Source of the DNA: Hevea brasiliensis
Lineage: Eukaryota > Streptophyta > Magnoliopsida > Malpighiales > Euphorbiaceae
Assembly: GCF_030052815.1 (NCBI RefSeq)
Contig: NC_079504.1
Location: 85,624,249-85,688,248, forward strand
Reading direction: 5' to 3'
DNA: 64,000 bases
The position numbers were made by a program, and so were the translations under genes. The first letter of the stretch is position 1, and the number at the start of each line of letters is the position of its first letter. The notes beneath the pieces were generated by a model. It saw nothing but the letters and a program-made list of their open reading frames with translations, was not told where the DNA came from and searched no databases. Of this stretch, positions 12,241-24,540 are shown piece by piece.

Positions 12241-13152
12241 TAGTATCTAAAACCCTAGCTGTATATGAACTATGAGTATCATCAGAATCTAAATAACAAG
12301 ATATGGACATACCTTCCAAAGATGTATCCTTCTTGTCCTTCAGAGATGTAAGATACTCTGGGCAGTTCCTTTTCCAATGCCCATCCTTCTGGCAATGGAA
12401 ACACTTTCCTTTGCCCCCATCAGCTTTAGTCTTCCCTTTCTGTTTAGCTATTTTCTTAAAAGGACAAGGAATCTGAGGTTTCTTTTTCTTATTACCCTTC
12501 TTCTTATTGGACTTTCTAGCAGAAGAAGATGCAATCAAAGCTACCTCTTTTCCTTTATTGCCCGACATATTCTTTTGAGCAATAACCAGCATGTTGAGTA
12601 AACCAGCTAAGGTGCATTCCTGTTTAGTCATATGAAAATTTGTCACAAAATTTCCAAAAGATTTTCCATCTGTAGTTGGAAATCCATGTTAAAGTCAAGA
12701 TGTTCCAGCTGCTCAATTAGCTGAATCATCTTATGGACATGATCCCCAACATTTTGTCCCTCAAACATCCTCATGCGGAATAGCTGTCTAGATATCTCAT
12801 ACCTAGCATTCCTGTTGTGCTCACCATACAACTCTTGTAGGTGAAGGAGGATCTCACTCGCACTCTGCATGTTCTCATGCTACTTCTGTAACTCATTACT
12901 CATAGAAGCAAGCATGCAATACTTAGCTCTCATATCATGCTCATTCCACTTGTCCAAAGTTTCATGTTTCTCTTGAGTGGCCTCTGGAGATAAGGGACCA
13001 GGAACATTTGAATCTAGAACATATCCTATATGTTCAAGGTTCAAGATAAGTTTCAAATTTCTTAGCCAATCAGATAGATTAGGTCCTGTCAACCTATTTC
13101 GATCAAGTATGCTTGCAAGGATATTGGATGGTGGTGGTTGTTCTGTGATCAT
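12209..13152 (-). pseudogene. Copia gag with CCHC zinc knuckle, degenerate
   Basis: The N-terminal part at 12880-13152 starts MITEQPPPSN and contains NRLTGPNLSDWLRNLKLIL, a signature of copia gag. The middle (12643-12870) holds LHLQELYGEHNRNARYEI. The nucleocapsid end (12209-12646) has the zinc knuckle CFHCQKDGHWKRNC, with spacing C-x2-C-x4-H-x4-C. The start at 13152 is the first ATG that opens the conserved gag. The segments are separated by stops. Confidence 0.85.
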
Positions 13153-14663
13153 TATAATTAGAAAATTAACTACAGAAAATAACTAGATTAATTAGTAAAT
13201 GTATCATGTAATTAACCAAAATGATTATGGCCTTTTAATCAAATTGGTCCTCCCACTAACTTAGCGAATCCTACACTTCCAAAGTAGAAAACGGAAATCT
13301 TAGTTAGATGGATTTCTAGTAGGTGATTGAATTCTTATAATTCTATTGATCATCCTCAGGTACATCCATTATTAGAATTACAATAAACTATAAGTGAGCA
13401 ACTCCTTGCCCATCACATCTCATGTAAGATTCAATCCTTTACCTAGCCCTTAATGCTCAAAATCTCAGGTACATCCATTATTGACTTATCTTGCATTAGT
13501 TAAGTTGATCCCATTGAGCCAGTAATTATGCAAATAATTTTAATGTCCTCAGGTACATCTAATATTGGCCACCAAACCATTTACATATTTACAACATCTC
13601 ATGTTTAACAATTATTCTTAAGAAAATCTCTTAAATTAATTGCATCTTATGCAAGTATTTAAAATTTCTTAAAATAATTGGTTCAATGGAGGGCCCATGT
13701 TATAATTACTTTAATTATACCATTTCCAACTTAGTCATTTGTTTGGATGATTTTGTGGTCACTCTAATTACTATTAAAGTCTCACTTTGCACATTATCCA
13801 ATTAGCATGCATATGTCATATACTTGCATACATTCTCATACACCTCATGCATTCATGGATAATAAATATGGTATGATCATGGACTTTCTAAGGGATTCAA
13901 TTATGAGCCACCAAGAATTGAATCAGGGCATTCCTAGGTGCATTTCATTCATTCATATTACAAGAGTTGCTGAACGAGTACATAATCGACACTTGAATTC
14001 CTCCCACTGGTCCCACTAATGCTCTTGACCTCCTTGATCTTCTTGCATTCTAATTACATAGTAATCCTTGGCATACCAAGGTGAATTTACAAGAACTAAA
14101 TAAATGAAATTACAACTTAAAAAATATTATAACCTTTATAATACATACCCAAAATAAATTAAAATAAATTAATTAATTTATAACCCAATGAAACATAAAA
14201 GAAATAAATCCAATCACATTGGTCTTTTATAGTCCATGATCATCCATCATGCATATCACTATTTAATAATTAAATAAAATATACATACTTAAATTAAATT
14301 GAATATCTCATATTCAACTTAAAAATCCAGATTTGAATATGATTCAAACAAATTTAAAAATTCATATTTGAATCACATTCAAATAAATTTAAAAATTCAG
14401 ATTTGAATCAAAATTTAATTTTTTGATTAAAACTCCTAATTAAACACTTTAATTAGTCATGGGCCTCATTATGGGCCTTGGAACCGAGCCCACAAACAAA
14501 CTCAAATAGCCATGCGCATGGTTGAATGGATCAAACCATGCGCACCATGGTGTTCTTCCTCAAGCAGCCACCTTTGTTGGTCCAACCAACAATGAAACAA
14601 TCATCTCATGATCAAATCACATAATTAAATCATATAATCAACAATATGAATTGCAAATATAGT
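13153..14663 (-). other. 5' leader of the copia element
   Basis: A 1.5 kb untranslated leader lies between the primer binding site and gag. It contains three near-copies of a 19-21 base unit (CTCAGGTACATCCATTATTG on the plus strand) at 13355, 13464 and 13548. No protein is recognisable. Confidence 0.6.
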
Positions 14664-14677
14664 GGCTCTAATACCAA
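14664..14677 (-). other. Primer binding site, tRNA-Met type
   Basis: The minus strand reads TTGGTATTAGAGCC directly after the 5' LTR end (CTTCA). It is complementary to the initiator tRNA-Met 3' end apart from one or two changes. Confidence 0.8.
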
Positions 14678-14678
14678 T

Positions 14679-16789
14679 TGAAGGAGCGGAAGCATGAAAA
14701 ACACAAGTTTAGATCATTGAATTCAAAAATTTTTCATTTAGGGTCACATGCATCATGCAAGATTTATTTTTATCTATTTGATTTCAATGATAAACAGCAT
14801 ATTAAAACTCTTTTAATAAGATTTTGGATCTACATTTTCCATTTAAGATTTTAGAATTAACAGATTAATTCATTAGAACCCTAGATTAGATCAAGAATAA
14901 GTGCACTAACCTTTTTGATGCACTGCAGTGTGTTTGGCACCTTTGGGATGCGCCTAGGACACTAGATGTTGTCCCTCTAGCTTGTCCACACCAAGATGAC
15001 CAATGGTAGCCCCTTGAACAGCTTCTAAAGCTTTTCCAATCAATTAAAAAATCAGGTTTTGCCTCTTAAGAGATTACAGATATAAACTGGACACTAGAAA
15101 TAATTTCTCATATTTTTAATTCAAGAGATTGTTGGCAAATCTCTTTGAATTGATGAAAGATGAAGAAAAAGAGAAGAAGAACACTCCAAGGGTGGCGGCA
15201 CCAAGAGAATACAGCAGCTTGTATTTTTGTTCTTTCATCCTTACACTAATATAACTAGGTCACCACTTAAAACCCTTGCCACATGTCACCTTCTGATTGG
15301 CTTTAGGTTTAATTCACCCAATCACATTGTGCCAAGTGTCAAACCTATATTTAATCTTTATTTTTGATCATCTTACATGATTAAAATACACATGGCAAGC
15401 CTATGTGTAGTGCCATGTGTCACCCTCTCATGGTGCTACATGTCACCCTGTGAAATGACCAAAATATCCCTGTGTCTTAATTTTGTATTCTCAACCCAAA
15501 ATAATTATTTCTCTTCTTCTAATCAATTTATATCAAATATAAATTAATTAATTAATCTCTATTAATTAATTTCTCATTAATTAAATTTATATTTAAACAC
15601 TTTAATTATAAATTTAACTTATACTATACATCCAATAACCTAGATTTGGTTTCAAGCCATGCTAGGGACTTTGCAATCTAATTGCAAACAAAACCTATTT
15701 AATTAATCAATTAAACTCTTTAATTAATTAATTAAATCATATTTAATTTGGTGATTACTTGTGTATGTGTGTGACTTACTAGGCTCATCACTAATTGGCA
15801 ATGAGACATGATATCAACTCTTAATATCATCAGAACTCTTTCTTACCTTAAATGATTTCTCTAAATCATTTTATGCAGCTCATAGACTATGGTTAACACC
15901 TAGCATAGCATGTCATAGCCACCCAATCGGTAACAAGATTTACCTTAAATGAACCTATAATCATATGCTACCATGCACTAGAATCTCTCTGTTACAAAAT
16001 CCCATTTCGAGCTAGAGTCATGGTTTATGTCAAACCCTATTTGCTATGAATATTATGTTCTCTTTTAATTCCAGTTCTTGATTAAAATATTTTCTCATCA
16101 GAAACTCTTTTTTGATTAAATCTATCTGTTCTGTCTAGGAACTTGAAACATCAAGAACAATTAAATGAACATAGGATTTTATCCTTATTTACTTAGGGTA
16201 ACGGATTCCATCTTGATAAACACCTACCTTCATATATAACCAGTAGGAGCCAACACATGCCCATATACCCATACACAGTACAAGTATAAAAGCAGTATCA
16301 AACTCAAACCACCTATATACAAGATAACTGTGCTATCTCAGGTCCAAAGATTATATGCATTGATATGATTATAATAATACATTAACAAGAGTAAACTCCA
16401 TGTGCTTGTCATAAATGTAACTGGTTCGGCCTACTTATCATGTATAGGTGCCTATCATGTTTGTTATATGGTATGAGACTCACCATTCCATCTTATTTAC
16501 ATCTCATATAAATAACTTAGGAACAAACATGATTACAATCTTTCTGGATAAGTCATGTCCTTATTGTGAAGTATCCTCGATCGTGAACCAATTTCTGATA
16601 CTTTGTACTAGAAATACTGTCACTCATATTCTTAATAACTTAAGAATAGAATTTCTAACAAAATATCAATGTACCTTTTCTATTACACATAAATATGTTG
16701 TGTAAATGGAAAAGTGAAAATGCCTTTTAATTAATAAAACATGTACATGATACATACTAAATGATATGCTCTAGGGCATACTACTAATA
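14679..16789 (-). repeat. Copia 5' LTR (family C)
   Basis: On the minus strand the LTR runs from TATTAGTAGTATGCCC (first bases altered from TGTTAG) at 16789 to GCTCCTTCA at 14679. It has the same layout as the 3' LTR and as solo LTR C. Its TATA box is mutated. Confidence 0.85.
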
Positions 16790-16794
16790 AGAAA

Positions 16795-17641
16795 TAGAAC
16801 AAAAGAATTGAAGAGAATCTACAGCTTTGAACTTGTGGAACTTTGGCTAAGGACTCCCCCTTGATGCCAATGCACTATTCTTCAAGATGGCTTGGAGAAA
16901 AAATGATGAAGATGTATGTGAATGAAGATGTGTATGTGAAGATGCTAATGTTGGGATCTTTATTTCTAGGTTTTCTGCTGCCTCTATTTATATTCAATGT
17001 CTAGGGTTAGGTTTTTAGAGTCCCAAAAGCATTATAAGTCTCTTCTCTCTATAAAAGCTAGAGCTGGAACCAAATCAGGAAACTGGCTATCGGCTGATAC
17101 ATTACCCGTATGTCACTACATGGCCTAGGGTCGTGTAACTTACTGGAGCTAGAAGGTTGCATCTTGTGTCGGAGTAGAAGGTTACACGAGCCTCAGCTAG
17201 TTATACTAATCTAATTACACGGCCCATGTTCTATTGTTCTTCCGGGAATTCTTTAAGCTTTGCCAGGTAGAATCTTACATTAGTCTCTGCAGGTTACATG
17301 GGTTGTGTTACACAGCCTATGTATTGTGTTTCTTCTTTGATTTCTTTGGTTTTCTTCTGGCAGTAAGTTACATAAGTCTGTGGTATATTTACACGACCCG
17401 TGTACTATGTATCAGCAACAATCTTCTCTTCTTGAGTTTTTCCAAACTTCCTTCTTTACTCTTATGCTTTGGAACTTCCTCTAAACATCTAAAAATATGT
17501 AGAAAACATAAAATTTAGTGTAGAGTGATGAAATCTACAAAAGTTAATGAATTTGGTGATTATGCATGAAATTACCTATTTAAACGATATGGAATGCTAT
17601 GCAAATGTGCTTAAAAACATCTATATAATACAAGTGTATCA
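16795..17641 (-). repeat. Athila-type 5' LTR, outer half
   Basis: This is the U3 side of the LTR of the minus-strand Athila-type element. It begins on the minus strand with TGATACACTTGTATTATATA at 17641. It carries a cluster of ACACGG/CCGTGT-type palindromes (17085-17410) and a good TATA box (16984-16992). With 6395-7165 it gives an LTR of about 1.6 kb. Immediately to the right, coding sequence of another Athila-type element in the opposite orientation resumes, so this element was inserted into that one. Confidence 0.7.
16984..16992 (-). promoter_or_regulatory. Probable TATA box of Athila-type 5' LTR
   Basis: The minus strand reads TATAAATAG, about 650 bases inside the LTR and after the palindrome cluster. 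Confidence 0.55.
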
Positions 17642-18450
17642 ACTCACTGAAGCTCTATCTCAAATGCCATCCTATGTAAAGTTCCTAAAGGAGATCCTCC
17701 TAAATAAAAGGAAGCTGGTTGACATGAGATAGTAGCTCTCATAGAGGAATGCAGTGCCATATTACAAAATAAGCTACCTCCAAAGCTCAAGGATCCAGGA
17801 AGCTTCTCCATGGCTTGTCTAATTGGCAATATGAATATCGATAAAGCCCTTTGTGACTTAGAAGTAAGTATTAGTTTGATTCTCTTAGCTATCTATCAGA
17901 AGCTGAATGTTAGAGAGCTAAAACTAATTATAATCTTATTACAATTGGCAGATAGATATGTTAAATATCTAATAGGTATCCTAAAGAACATCCCCATAAA
18001 AGTTGGCAAATTCTTTTTTCTAGTCAACTTTATTATTTTGGAAATGGAGGAGGATGTTTAGATTCCCATAATCTTGGGAAGACCTTTCTTAGCAACTGTC
18101 GAACTGATCATTAATATTAAAAATGGGTGGCTAACTCTCAAGGTGGGAGAGGAAGAAATGGAATTCAACCTATTTCAAGCAATGAAACATAAGCCAAACA
18201 CATATAAGTGCTTAAGGGGTTGATATTATTAGAGCTAGTAAAAGAGGAGTTCAATAAGAGATATCTAGAAGATCCTCTTGAAGCATGTCTTAGGCATAAC
18301 AATACTATAGAAGATGAAAAAAAAGAAATTGCAAGTTATGTAGAAACCTTAGAAGCTAACCCACCACTACTAATGGCTCAAGCACTTCAAATGGAGGAGT
18401 TGAAACAAACTCCCATCATTGTAGAACCAAAAGAAGCTATACCATAGGTA
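17642..18450 (+). pseudogene. Athila-type gag end and protease relic
   Basis: Coding similarity starts right at the end of the neighbouring LTR with LTEALSQMPSYVKFLKEILL, the end of the gag-to-protease linker of Athila elements. The protease follows (17810-18061, then IPIILGRPFLATV near 18065). The catalytic motif expected as DLGAS reads DLEVS, so the enzyme is dead. Stops interrupt at 17730, 18059 and 18448. The gag half of this element should lie left of the window, beyond the inserted minus-strand copy. Confidence 0.78.
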
Positions 18451-19930
18451 GAACTAAAACCTCTTCCTTCGACTCTCCAGTATGCATTTCTTGGCTCAAA
18501 CTCAACTCATCCTATGATTATAAATGCTAGTCTAACTGAGTTAGAAGAGGAGAAACTTTTAACAGAGTTAAGAACCCATAGGAAGATCAGTGGGTACATA
18601 ATTAATGACCATGAAGGAATTAGCCCTTCCATTTGTATGCATAGAATACCATTGAAAGAGAATAGTAAACCCACCATGGAATATTAAAGAAGACTAAACT
18701 CAAACATGAAAGAAATTGTAAAGAAAGAAATTCTAAAACTATTAGATGCAAGTGTAATCTACCCTATATCTGATGGTAAATGGGTTAGTTCGGTACATTT
18801 AGTACCTAAGAAGGGTGGGATGACTATTATAAAAAATAAAAATAATGAGCTAATCCCTACTAGGATAGTCACTGGTTGGCGGATGTGCATTAATTATAGA
18901 AAACTGAATAGCACTACCAGAAAAGACTATTTTTCTCTCCCTTTTATTGACCAAATGCTTGAGAGACTAGCTAAGCATTCTTATTTTTGCTACTTAGATA
19001 GGTATTTAGGATTTTTCCAAATCCCAATTCACCCAAAAAACTAGGAAAAGACTACTTTTACTTATCCCTATGGCACTTTTGCCTATATGAGAATGCCCCC
19101 TGCTACTTTTCAAAGATGCATGATGGCTATTTTCTCTGACTTTATTAACAATATTATGGAAGTATTTATTAATGACTTCTTTATTTATGGCACTACTTTT
19201 AATGAGTGTTTAACTAACCTTTCTAAAGTGTTATAAAGATGTGAGGAATCCAACCTAGTACTTAACTGGGAGAAATGTTACTTCATGATAAAAAAAAGGT
19301 ATAGTCCTTGGTCACCTAGTATCAAAAAGAGGGATCAAAATGGATAAGGCAAAGATGAAATCATAAAGAAGATGCCATCTCCAACATTAGTCAAAGGAGT
19401 GTGAAACTTTTTAGGACATGCAGGCTTCTACAGAAGATTTATCAAGAACATTTTCAAAATAGTTAAGCCATTAACATACTTGTTAAATTAAGATGTACCT
19501 TTTGACTTTGATGAAAGCTGCCTTGATTCATTTTGTGGGATAAAAAAAGCTCTCGTATCTGCACCAATAACGCAACCTCTAGACTCGGAGTTACCATTCG
19601 AGATCATGTGCAATGCAAGTGACTATGTAGTAAGAGCAATACTTAGGCAAAGAAAAGATAAAAATATTTATGCTATCTATTATGCAAGCAAAACACTTGA
19701 TGATGCACAAGTTAACTATGCAACTATAAAAAAGGAGTTTATAGCTATCGTGTTTGCAATTGAAAAGTTTAGATCCTATCTAGTTGGATCAAAAGTCATT
19801 GTATATATAGACCATGCAGCTCTTCGGTACCTCTTGAACAAGAAGGCAGTTAAATCAAGGCTAATCTGATGGATGATGGGAATTTAACTTAGAAATCAAA
19901 GATAAGAAGGGAACCAATAATTTAGTCCAG
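18451..19930 (+). pseudogene. Athila-type reverse transcriptase and RNase H relic
   Basis: The RT N-terminal part is at 18706-19044 (WVSSVHLVPKKGGMTII, RMCINYRKLNSTTRKDYF). Downstream, the segment usually reading MPFGLCNAPATF lacks its middle and reads MPPATF. The catalytic loop reads VFINDFFIYG near 19165, where the first of the two essential Asp residues is Asn, a G to A change. RNase H is well kept at 19606-19869 ([20 protein letters not shown]). Several stops and frame changes are present. This copy is more decayed than the minus-strand copy. Confidence 0.8.
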
Positions 19931-20415
19931 GCTGAGATAAGAAGAAAAGGGGAGCATTATAGATGAAATACGTTTGTAGAGTGTTACCACCAAACATGTC
20001 CTACTAATAAAAGAAAAAGTTCTTTCATGACATAAGGGACTATTCTTGGGAAGAGCCTTTACTCTACAAGATAAGTAATAATGTTCTCATTAGAAGATAC
20101 ATACTAGAGGAGGAAGTTGAGAGTGTACTTCGACATTGCCATTTATCACCATATGGAGGACACTTCAGCACCTCAAAAACAACAGCAAAGATTATTCAAT
20201 TAGGTTTTTATTAGCCAAACATATTTAAAGATGTAAGGAACTATGTGCTTATATGCAGTCAATGTCAAAGGATCGGGAACATCTCAAGAAGTAATGAATG
20301 CCTCTCTGTGGATTACTTGAAGTTAAACTCTTTGATTTTTGGGGAATAAACATCATTAGTCCATTCCCATTTTTATTAAAAAACAAGTATATCTTAGTTG
20401 GTGTAGATTATATAC
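19931..20415 (+). pseudogene. Athila-type integrase relic, truncated
   Basis: The zinc-binding HHCC part is visible near 20130-20280 (GGHFSTSKTTAKIIQLGFY, then ICSQCQR). The start of the catalytic core follows (MPLCGLLEVKLFDFWGI, then KYILVGVDY at about 20412). The core stops abruptly there, and the sequence changes to LTR family D. The rest of the integrase is missing from the window. Confidence 0.75.
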
Positions 20416-21305
20416 CATTTTTAGTCTGTGAATGGTACTATTCAAAGCTACCTTGGAGACTAAAAATAAAGAGAAAATTAATTGAGATAGACACAATAAA
20501 AATTTGAGTGAATCAAAGACCATAGGACTCATCAGGGATTTTGAAAAATATGGATTATAACCCAATGAGGGACATTTTGGTTAATTCACTTCAAGAATTG
20601 ATTTTTGACCAAAATATCAATGAAATTAAGTAAAATTATTGAATTGAATTATGAAGTAATTTATGAGGAAAAATTCAAGAAAAAAAATTGTAATGGAAAA
20701 TAAAAGAAATGAAAACCTAGAATTTTAATTCCATTTTGTCCTAATTAAAAATTTATGACCAATGAACTTTGGACAACTCAATTTAAAGTAATTATATTTT
20801 GGGATAAATATATATAAAGACAAAACATAAAAGAAAAAGCCACTTTTTTCTCTTCCTTTTCCCATTGTGGCCAGCCAACTCTCCCTCTCCCTCTCTCTCC
20901 ATACTTTCCTCCATTTTTAATCCTTTGAGCTCTCAATACCTTGAAAATTCTTCCATACTTTCCATAGCCCACTATAAGAAAATTTGGATTTTGATCTTCG
21001 GTGGGAGATTAGAAGTAAGAAGAAAAAGAAATTGGAAGTTGGGAAAATTCATCAAGAGGTAAGTTTCTTTCATTCTTGATTAATTAACTATGCTTTGAAT
21101 CAAATCTGAGTGTAATGAATTTACATGAGAAAGCATGAAAAAAAATGCATGAATCTTAGAAGGGATTTTCGGCTAGCTTGGGTAATTTAGGGTTTTGATG
21201 TGTTTTAATTTAATTGATGATGAATTCAAGTTTAATTGAAGTAGTATATATGATTGGGGTAGTGAAATTTAATGGGATTGGCATAAATTGGAAAATGGAA
21301 GATTA
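20416..21305 (+). repeat. LTR fragment, family D, head missing
   Basis: This LTR belongs to the 'TGTAACACC' superfamily but lacks its first 350 bases or so. By comparison with 21306-21725, the part around 20436-20585 aligns with the end of that head (CATTTTGGT, AATTC). It has a TATA box at 20811 and a splice-donor-like AG|GTAAGTTTC at 21059. The left edge against the Athila integrase is approximate. Confidence 0.6.
20811..20818 (+). promoter_or_regulatory. Probable TATA box, LTR family D
   Basis: TATATAAA is followed about 240 bases later by a strong splice-donor consensus. This is the usual order in these long LTRs. Confidence 0.5.
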
Positions 21306-21725
21306 TGTAACACCTTCATACTAAATAGTTTATACATTCTACTGTTTCGGTAACTAGTATTTGTCCGGATAGTCAGGATATTTAGAACCATATCTAAGTC
21401 TTTCGAAAAATCCATAAATAAAAATTAATAGAAATCACATAAAGGTGAAATGGAAATAAGAAAAACAAAGCCTAATCAGTTAAATGAGCCAAAGTCCCGA
21501 TGATGGTGATCTTCCTAGGAAGCAACTGCGAGCTTAGTTGCTACCCTAAATTCGTATGGGACCCTATGACACACTTGGTCAAGGGATAGTTGCGAAACTA
21601 TTGGAAACTAGAAAACCATGGAAATAAAAAGAAAACAAGCTCAAATAAGTGCATCAGAACTCAAAGAGTCATTAAGCACTATTAAAAAATGGATTGAAAC
21701 CGATGAAGGGCATTTTGGTCAATTC
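21306..21725 (+). repeat. LTR head, family D, interrupted by LTR E
   Basis: It starts TGTAACACCTTC and keeps the superfamily head, including a variant of the CGATGGTGA block and a CATTTTGGTCAATTC end that aligns with 20580. It is inserted in the preceding D copy (left flank GATTA). It is cut off at 21725, where the E element begins. The remainder must lie right of the window. Confidence 0.6.
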
Positions 21726-22797
21726 TGTGACACCCCTCACCCATTTACAATATAGCTGAGCAAAGCATGTCACACAGAGTGTCGGAGTACCTTATCTTAT
21801 TTTATTACAATTTCTAGTTCTTATATCATTGATTAAAAAGCTTTTAAGTGAAATTTATAACATTTATGTCATTCGTTGAAATTTTGATTAATTCATGATT
21901 TTCGCAAATTTGACAAAAAATTCGATAGAGTGTCGGTTATGAATTGGAAAAATAGTTGTTCAGAACCTATTAAAAACACTTCAAATATAATCATATCATT
22001 AATTCCAGTCAACCACCAACACAATTTCACAATTTCTTAATAATCTCAATATTTCAAAACTTAATTCATTTCATATCATACTCAAGCCCAATTCATAAAG
22101 AAATACTCAGATTTTATTAATTAACAAAATTTACAGATAATTACATCAACATATAATTACATGAGTTTATGATTTACAAAACAAAATTTATGTCTATTAC
22201 AAAATGCAGAATACAAAATACAAAAAGGAACCTAATGGTCCTACCAAAGATGCACTGTAATGGAGGTGACTCTGAACTCACTGCAAATCTGAATGATCAC
22301 CCAGTCTAAGGTCTGCTAGGCTCTCTATCAGTATCTCCAGTACCTATGCATGACAAACAGTGATGTGCTAAGCAATACAGCTTAGTGATACCAATATAAA
22401 AAAAAAACTAAATAAATAAATATACAGATGCTATGTTGTTATTTCATGCAAACTAAAATTTTTGGTAATTATTAACATTTTTACATATTCAATACTTTTA
22501 TGTTCATTATTTAGTAATAATTTTTTATGAATTAATTTGGTTGCCCAAGTAACCTATATCAGTCAACTAGACTAGATAAACGGATTAAACTGGCACTGGG
22601 TACCAAGTACCTCGAGCCATCACACCATTGGCCACAAAGTGTCTCCCGGTGTGCAATAGAATGGCTAATAAGCCATAGTAATCATTGGGCACAAGGACAA
22701 GTGTATCAAGCATCGCAGAATGGCCATAGACCATAATATTACAAAATGGCACTAAATGCCATAAATCACATAATGGTATAAAACCATATGCAGTATT
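21726..22797 (-). repeat. LTR family E, 3' portion (minus strand)
   Basis: On the minus strand this is the end of a long LTR finishing GGGTGTCACA at 21726. That matches the superfamily end GGTGTGACA, and the left flank is AATTC. It contains the hairpin CTAAGC..GCTTAG (22368-22385) and an acceptor-like TGCATAG|GTA at 22344. The LTR is interrupted at 22797 by solo LTR C and resumes at 43769. Confidence 0.65.
22368..22385 (-). other. LTR hairpin 1, family E
   Basis: The sequence CTAAGCAATACAGCTTAG forms a six-base-pair stem (CTAAGC with GCTTAG). It occupies the same place as CTGAGT/ACTCAG in family B and CTGAGA/TCTCAG in family A. Confidence 0.55.
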
Positions 22798-24540
22798 TGT
22801 TAGTAGTATACCCTAGAGCATATCATTTAGTAAGTATCATGTACATGTTTTATTAATAAAAGGCATTTTCACTTTTCTATTTACATAATATATTTATGTG
22901 TAATAGAAAATGTCCATTGATATTTTGTTAAAAATTCTATTCTTAAGTTGTTAAGAATATGAGCGACAGTATTTCTAATACAAAGTATCATAAATAGGTT
23001 CACAATCGAGGATACTTCACAATAAGGACATGACTTGTCCAGAAAGATTGTAATCATGTTTGTTCCCAAGTTATTTATATGAGATGTAAATAAGATGGAA
23101 TGGTGAGTCTCATACCATATAACAAACAAGATAGGCACTTGTACATGATAAGTAGGTCGAACCAGTGACACTTATGACAAGCACATGGAGTTTACTCTTG
23201 TCAATGCATTATCATAAATCATATTAGTGCATATAATCTTTAGACCTGAGATAGCACAGTTATCTTGTATATAGGTGGTTTGAGTTTGATACTGCTTTCA
23301 TACTTGTACTGTGTATGGGTATATGGGCATATGTTGGCTCCTACTAGTTATATATGGAGGTAGGTGTTGATCAAGATGGAATCTATTCGTCTAAGTAAAT
23401 AGGGATAAAATCCTATGTTCATTTAATTGTTCTTGATGTTTCAAGTTCCTGGCCAAGATAGATAGATTTAATCAGAAAAGAGATTCTGATGAGAAAATCT
23501 TTTTAATTAAGAATTGGAATTAAAAGAGAACATAATATTCATAGCAAATGGGGTTTGACATAAACCATGACTCCAGCTCGAATTGGGATTTTGTAACAGA
23601 GAGATTCTAGTGCATGGTAACATATGATTATAGGTGCATTTGAGGTAAACCTTATTACTAATTGGGCGGCCATGGCATGCTATGCTAGGTGTTAACCATG
23701 GTCTATGAGATGCATAAAATGGTTTAGAGAAATCATTTATAGTAAGAAGGAGTTCTGATAATATTAAGAGTTGATATTATATCTCATTGCCAATTAGTGA
23801 TGAGCCTAGTAAGTCACACACATACACAAGTAATCACCAAATTAAATATGAATTAATTATTTAATTAAAGAGTTTAATTGATTAATTAAATAGGTTTGAT
23901 TTGCAATTAGATTGTAAAGTCCCTAGCATGACTTGAAACCAAATCTAGGTTATTAGATGTATAGTATAAGTTAAATTTATATTTAAAGTGTTTAAATATG
24001 AATTTAATTAGTGAGAAATTAATTAATAGAGATTAATTAATTAATTTATATTTGATATAAATTGATTAGAAGAAGAGAAATAATTATTTTAGGTTAAGAA
24101 CTCAAAATCAAGACACAGGGGCATTTTGGTCATTTCACAGGGTGACATGTGGCACCATGAGATGGTGACACATGGCATTACACATAAGCTTGCCAAATGT
24201 CTTTTAATCATGTAACATGATTAAAATTAAGATTAAATATAGGTTTGACACTTGGCATAATGTGATTGGGTCAATTAAACCTAGAACCAATCAAAAGGTG
24301 ACATGTGGCAAGGGTTTTAAGTAGTGACCTAGCTATATAAGGGAAATGAAGAAAAGAAAAATACCTAGCTGCTATTTTTTTCATTAGTGCCACCCCAAAG
24401 GACCTCTCCCTTCCATCTTCTTCATCTCTTATCAATTCAAAGAAATTTCCTAACAATCTCTTGAATTAAAAATACTAGAAATCCTTTCTAGTGTCCTGTT
24501 TACACCTGTAATCTCTCAAAAGGCAAAACCTGATTTTCTA
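22798..24540 (+). repeat. Copia solo LTR C, first part
   Basis: This is family C LTR in plus orientation, starting TGTTAGTAGTATACCC, with TSD GTATT at 22793-22797. It is interrupted at 24540 by chromovirus B (duplicated TTCTA) and resumes at 43398. No copia internal sequence is attached, so this is a solo LTR left by LTR-LTR recombination. Confidence 0.88.
24334..24341 (+). promoter_or_regulatory. Probable TATA box, solo LTR C
   Basis: TATATAAG matches the 3' LTR copy of the minus-strand copia element. Confidence 0.5.

Larger units (their letters stand above)
7166..16789 (-). mobile_element. Ty1/copia retrotransposon, minus strand, nested in an Athila-type LTR
   Basis: The whole element has two 2.1 kb LTRs (7166-9258 and 14679-16789), a Met-type primer binding site, gag, and pol in the copia order PR-IN-RT-RNase H, plus a polypurine tract. 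AGAAA flanks both sides (7161-7165 and 16790-16794) and is the likely target duplication. If so, the 3' LTR has lost its last eight bases relative to the 5' LTR. The length fits a complete element, and every coding part is broken by stops or frame changes. The long LTRs suggest the Angela/Tork side of copia, with low confidence. Confidence 0.85.

Noticed and set aside
17085..17410. Possible CRISPR-like repeat cluster
   Set aside because: The ACACGG units are short, imperfect and irregularly spaced, with no uniform spacers. The sequence is plant LTR.
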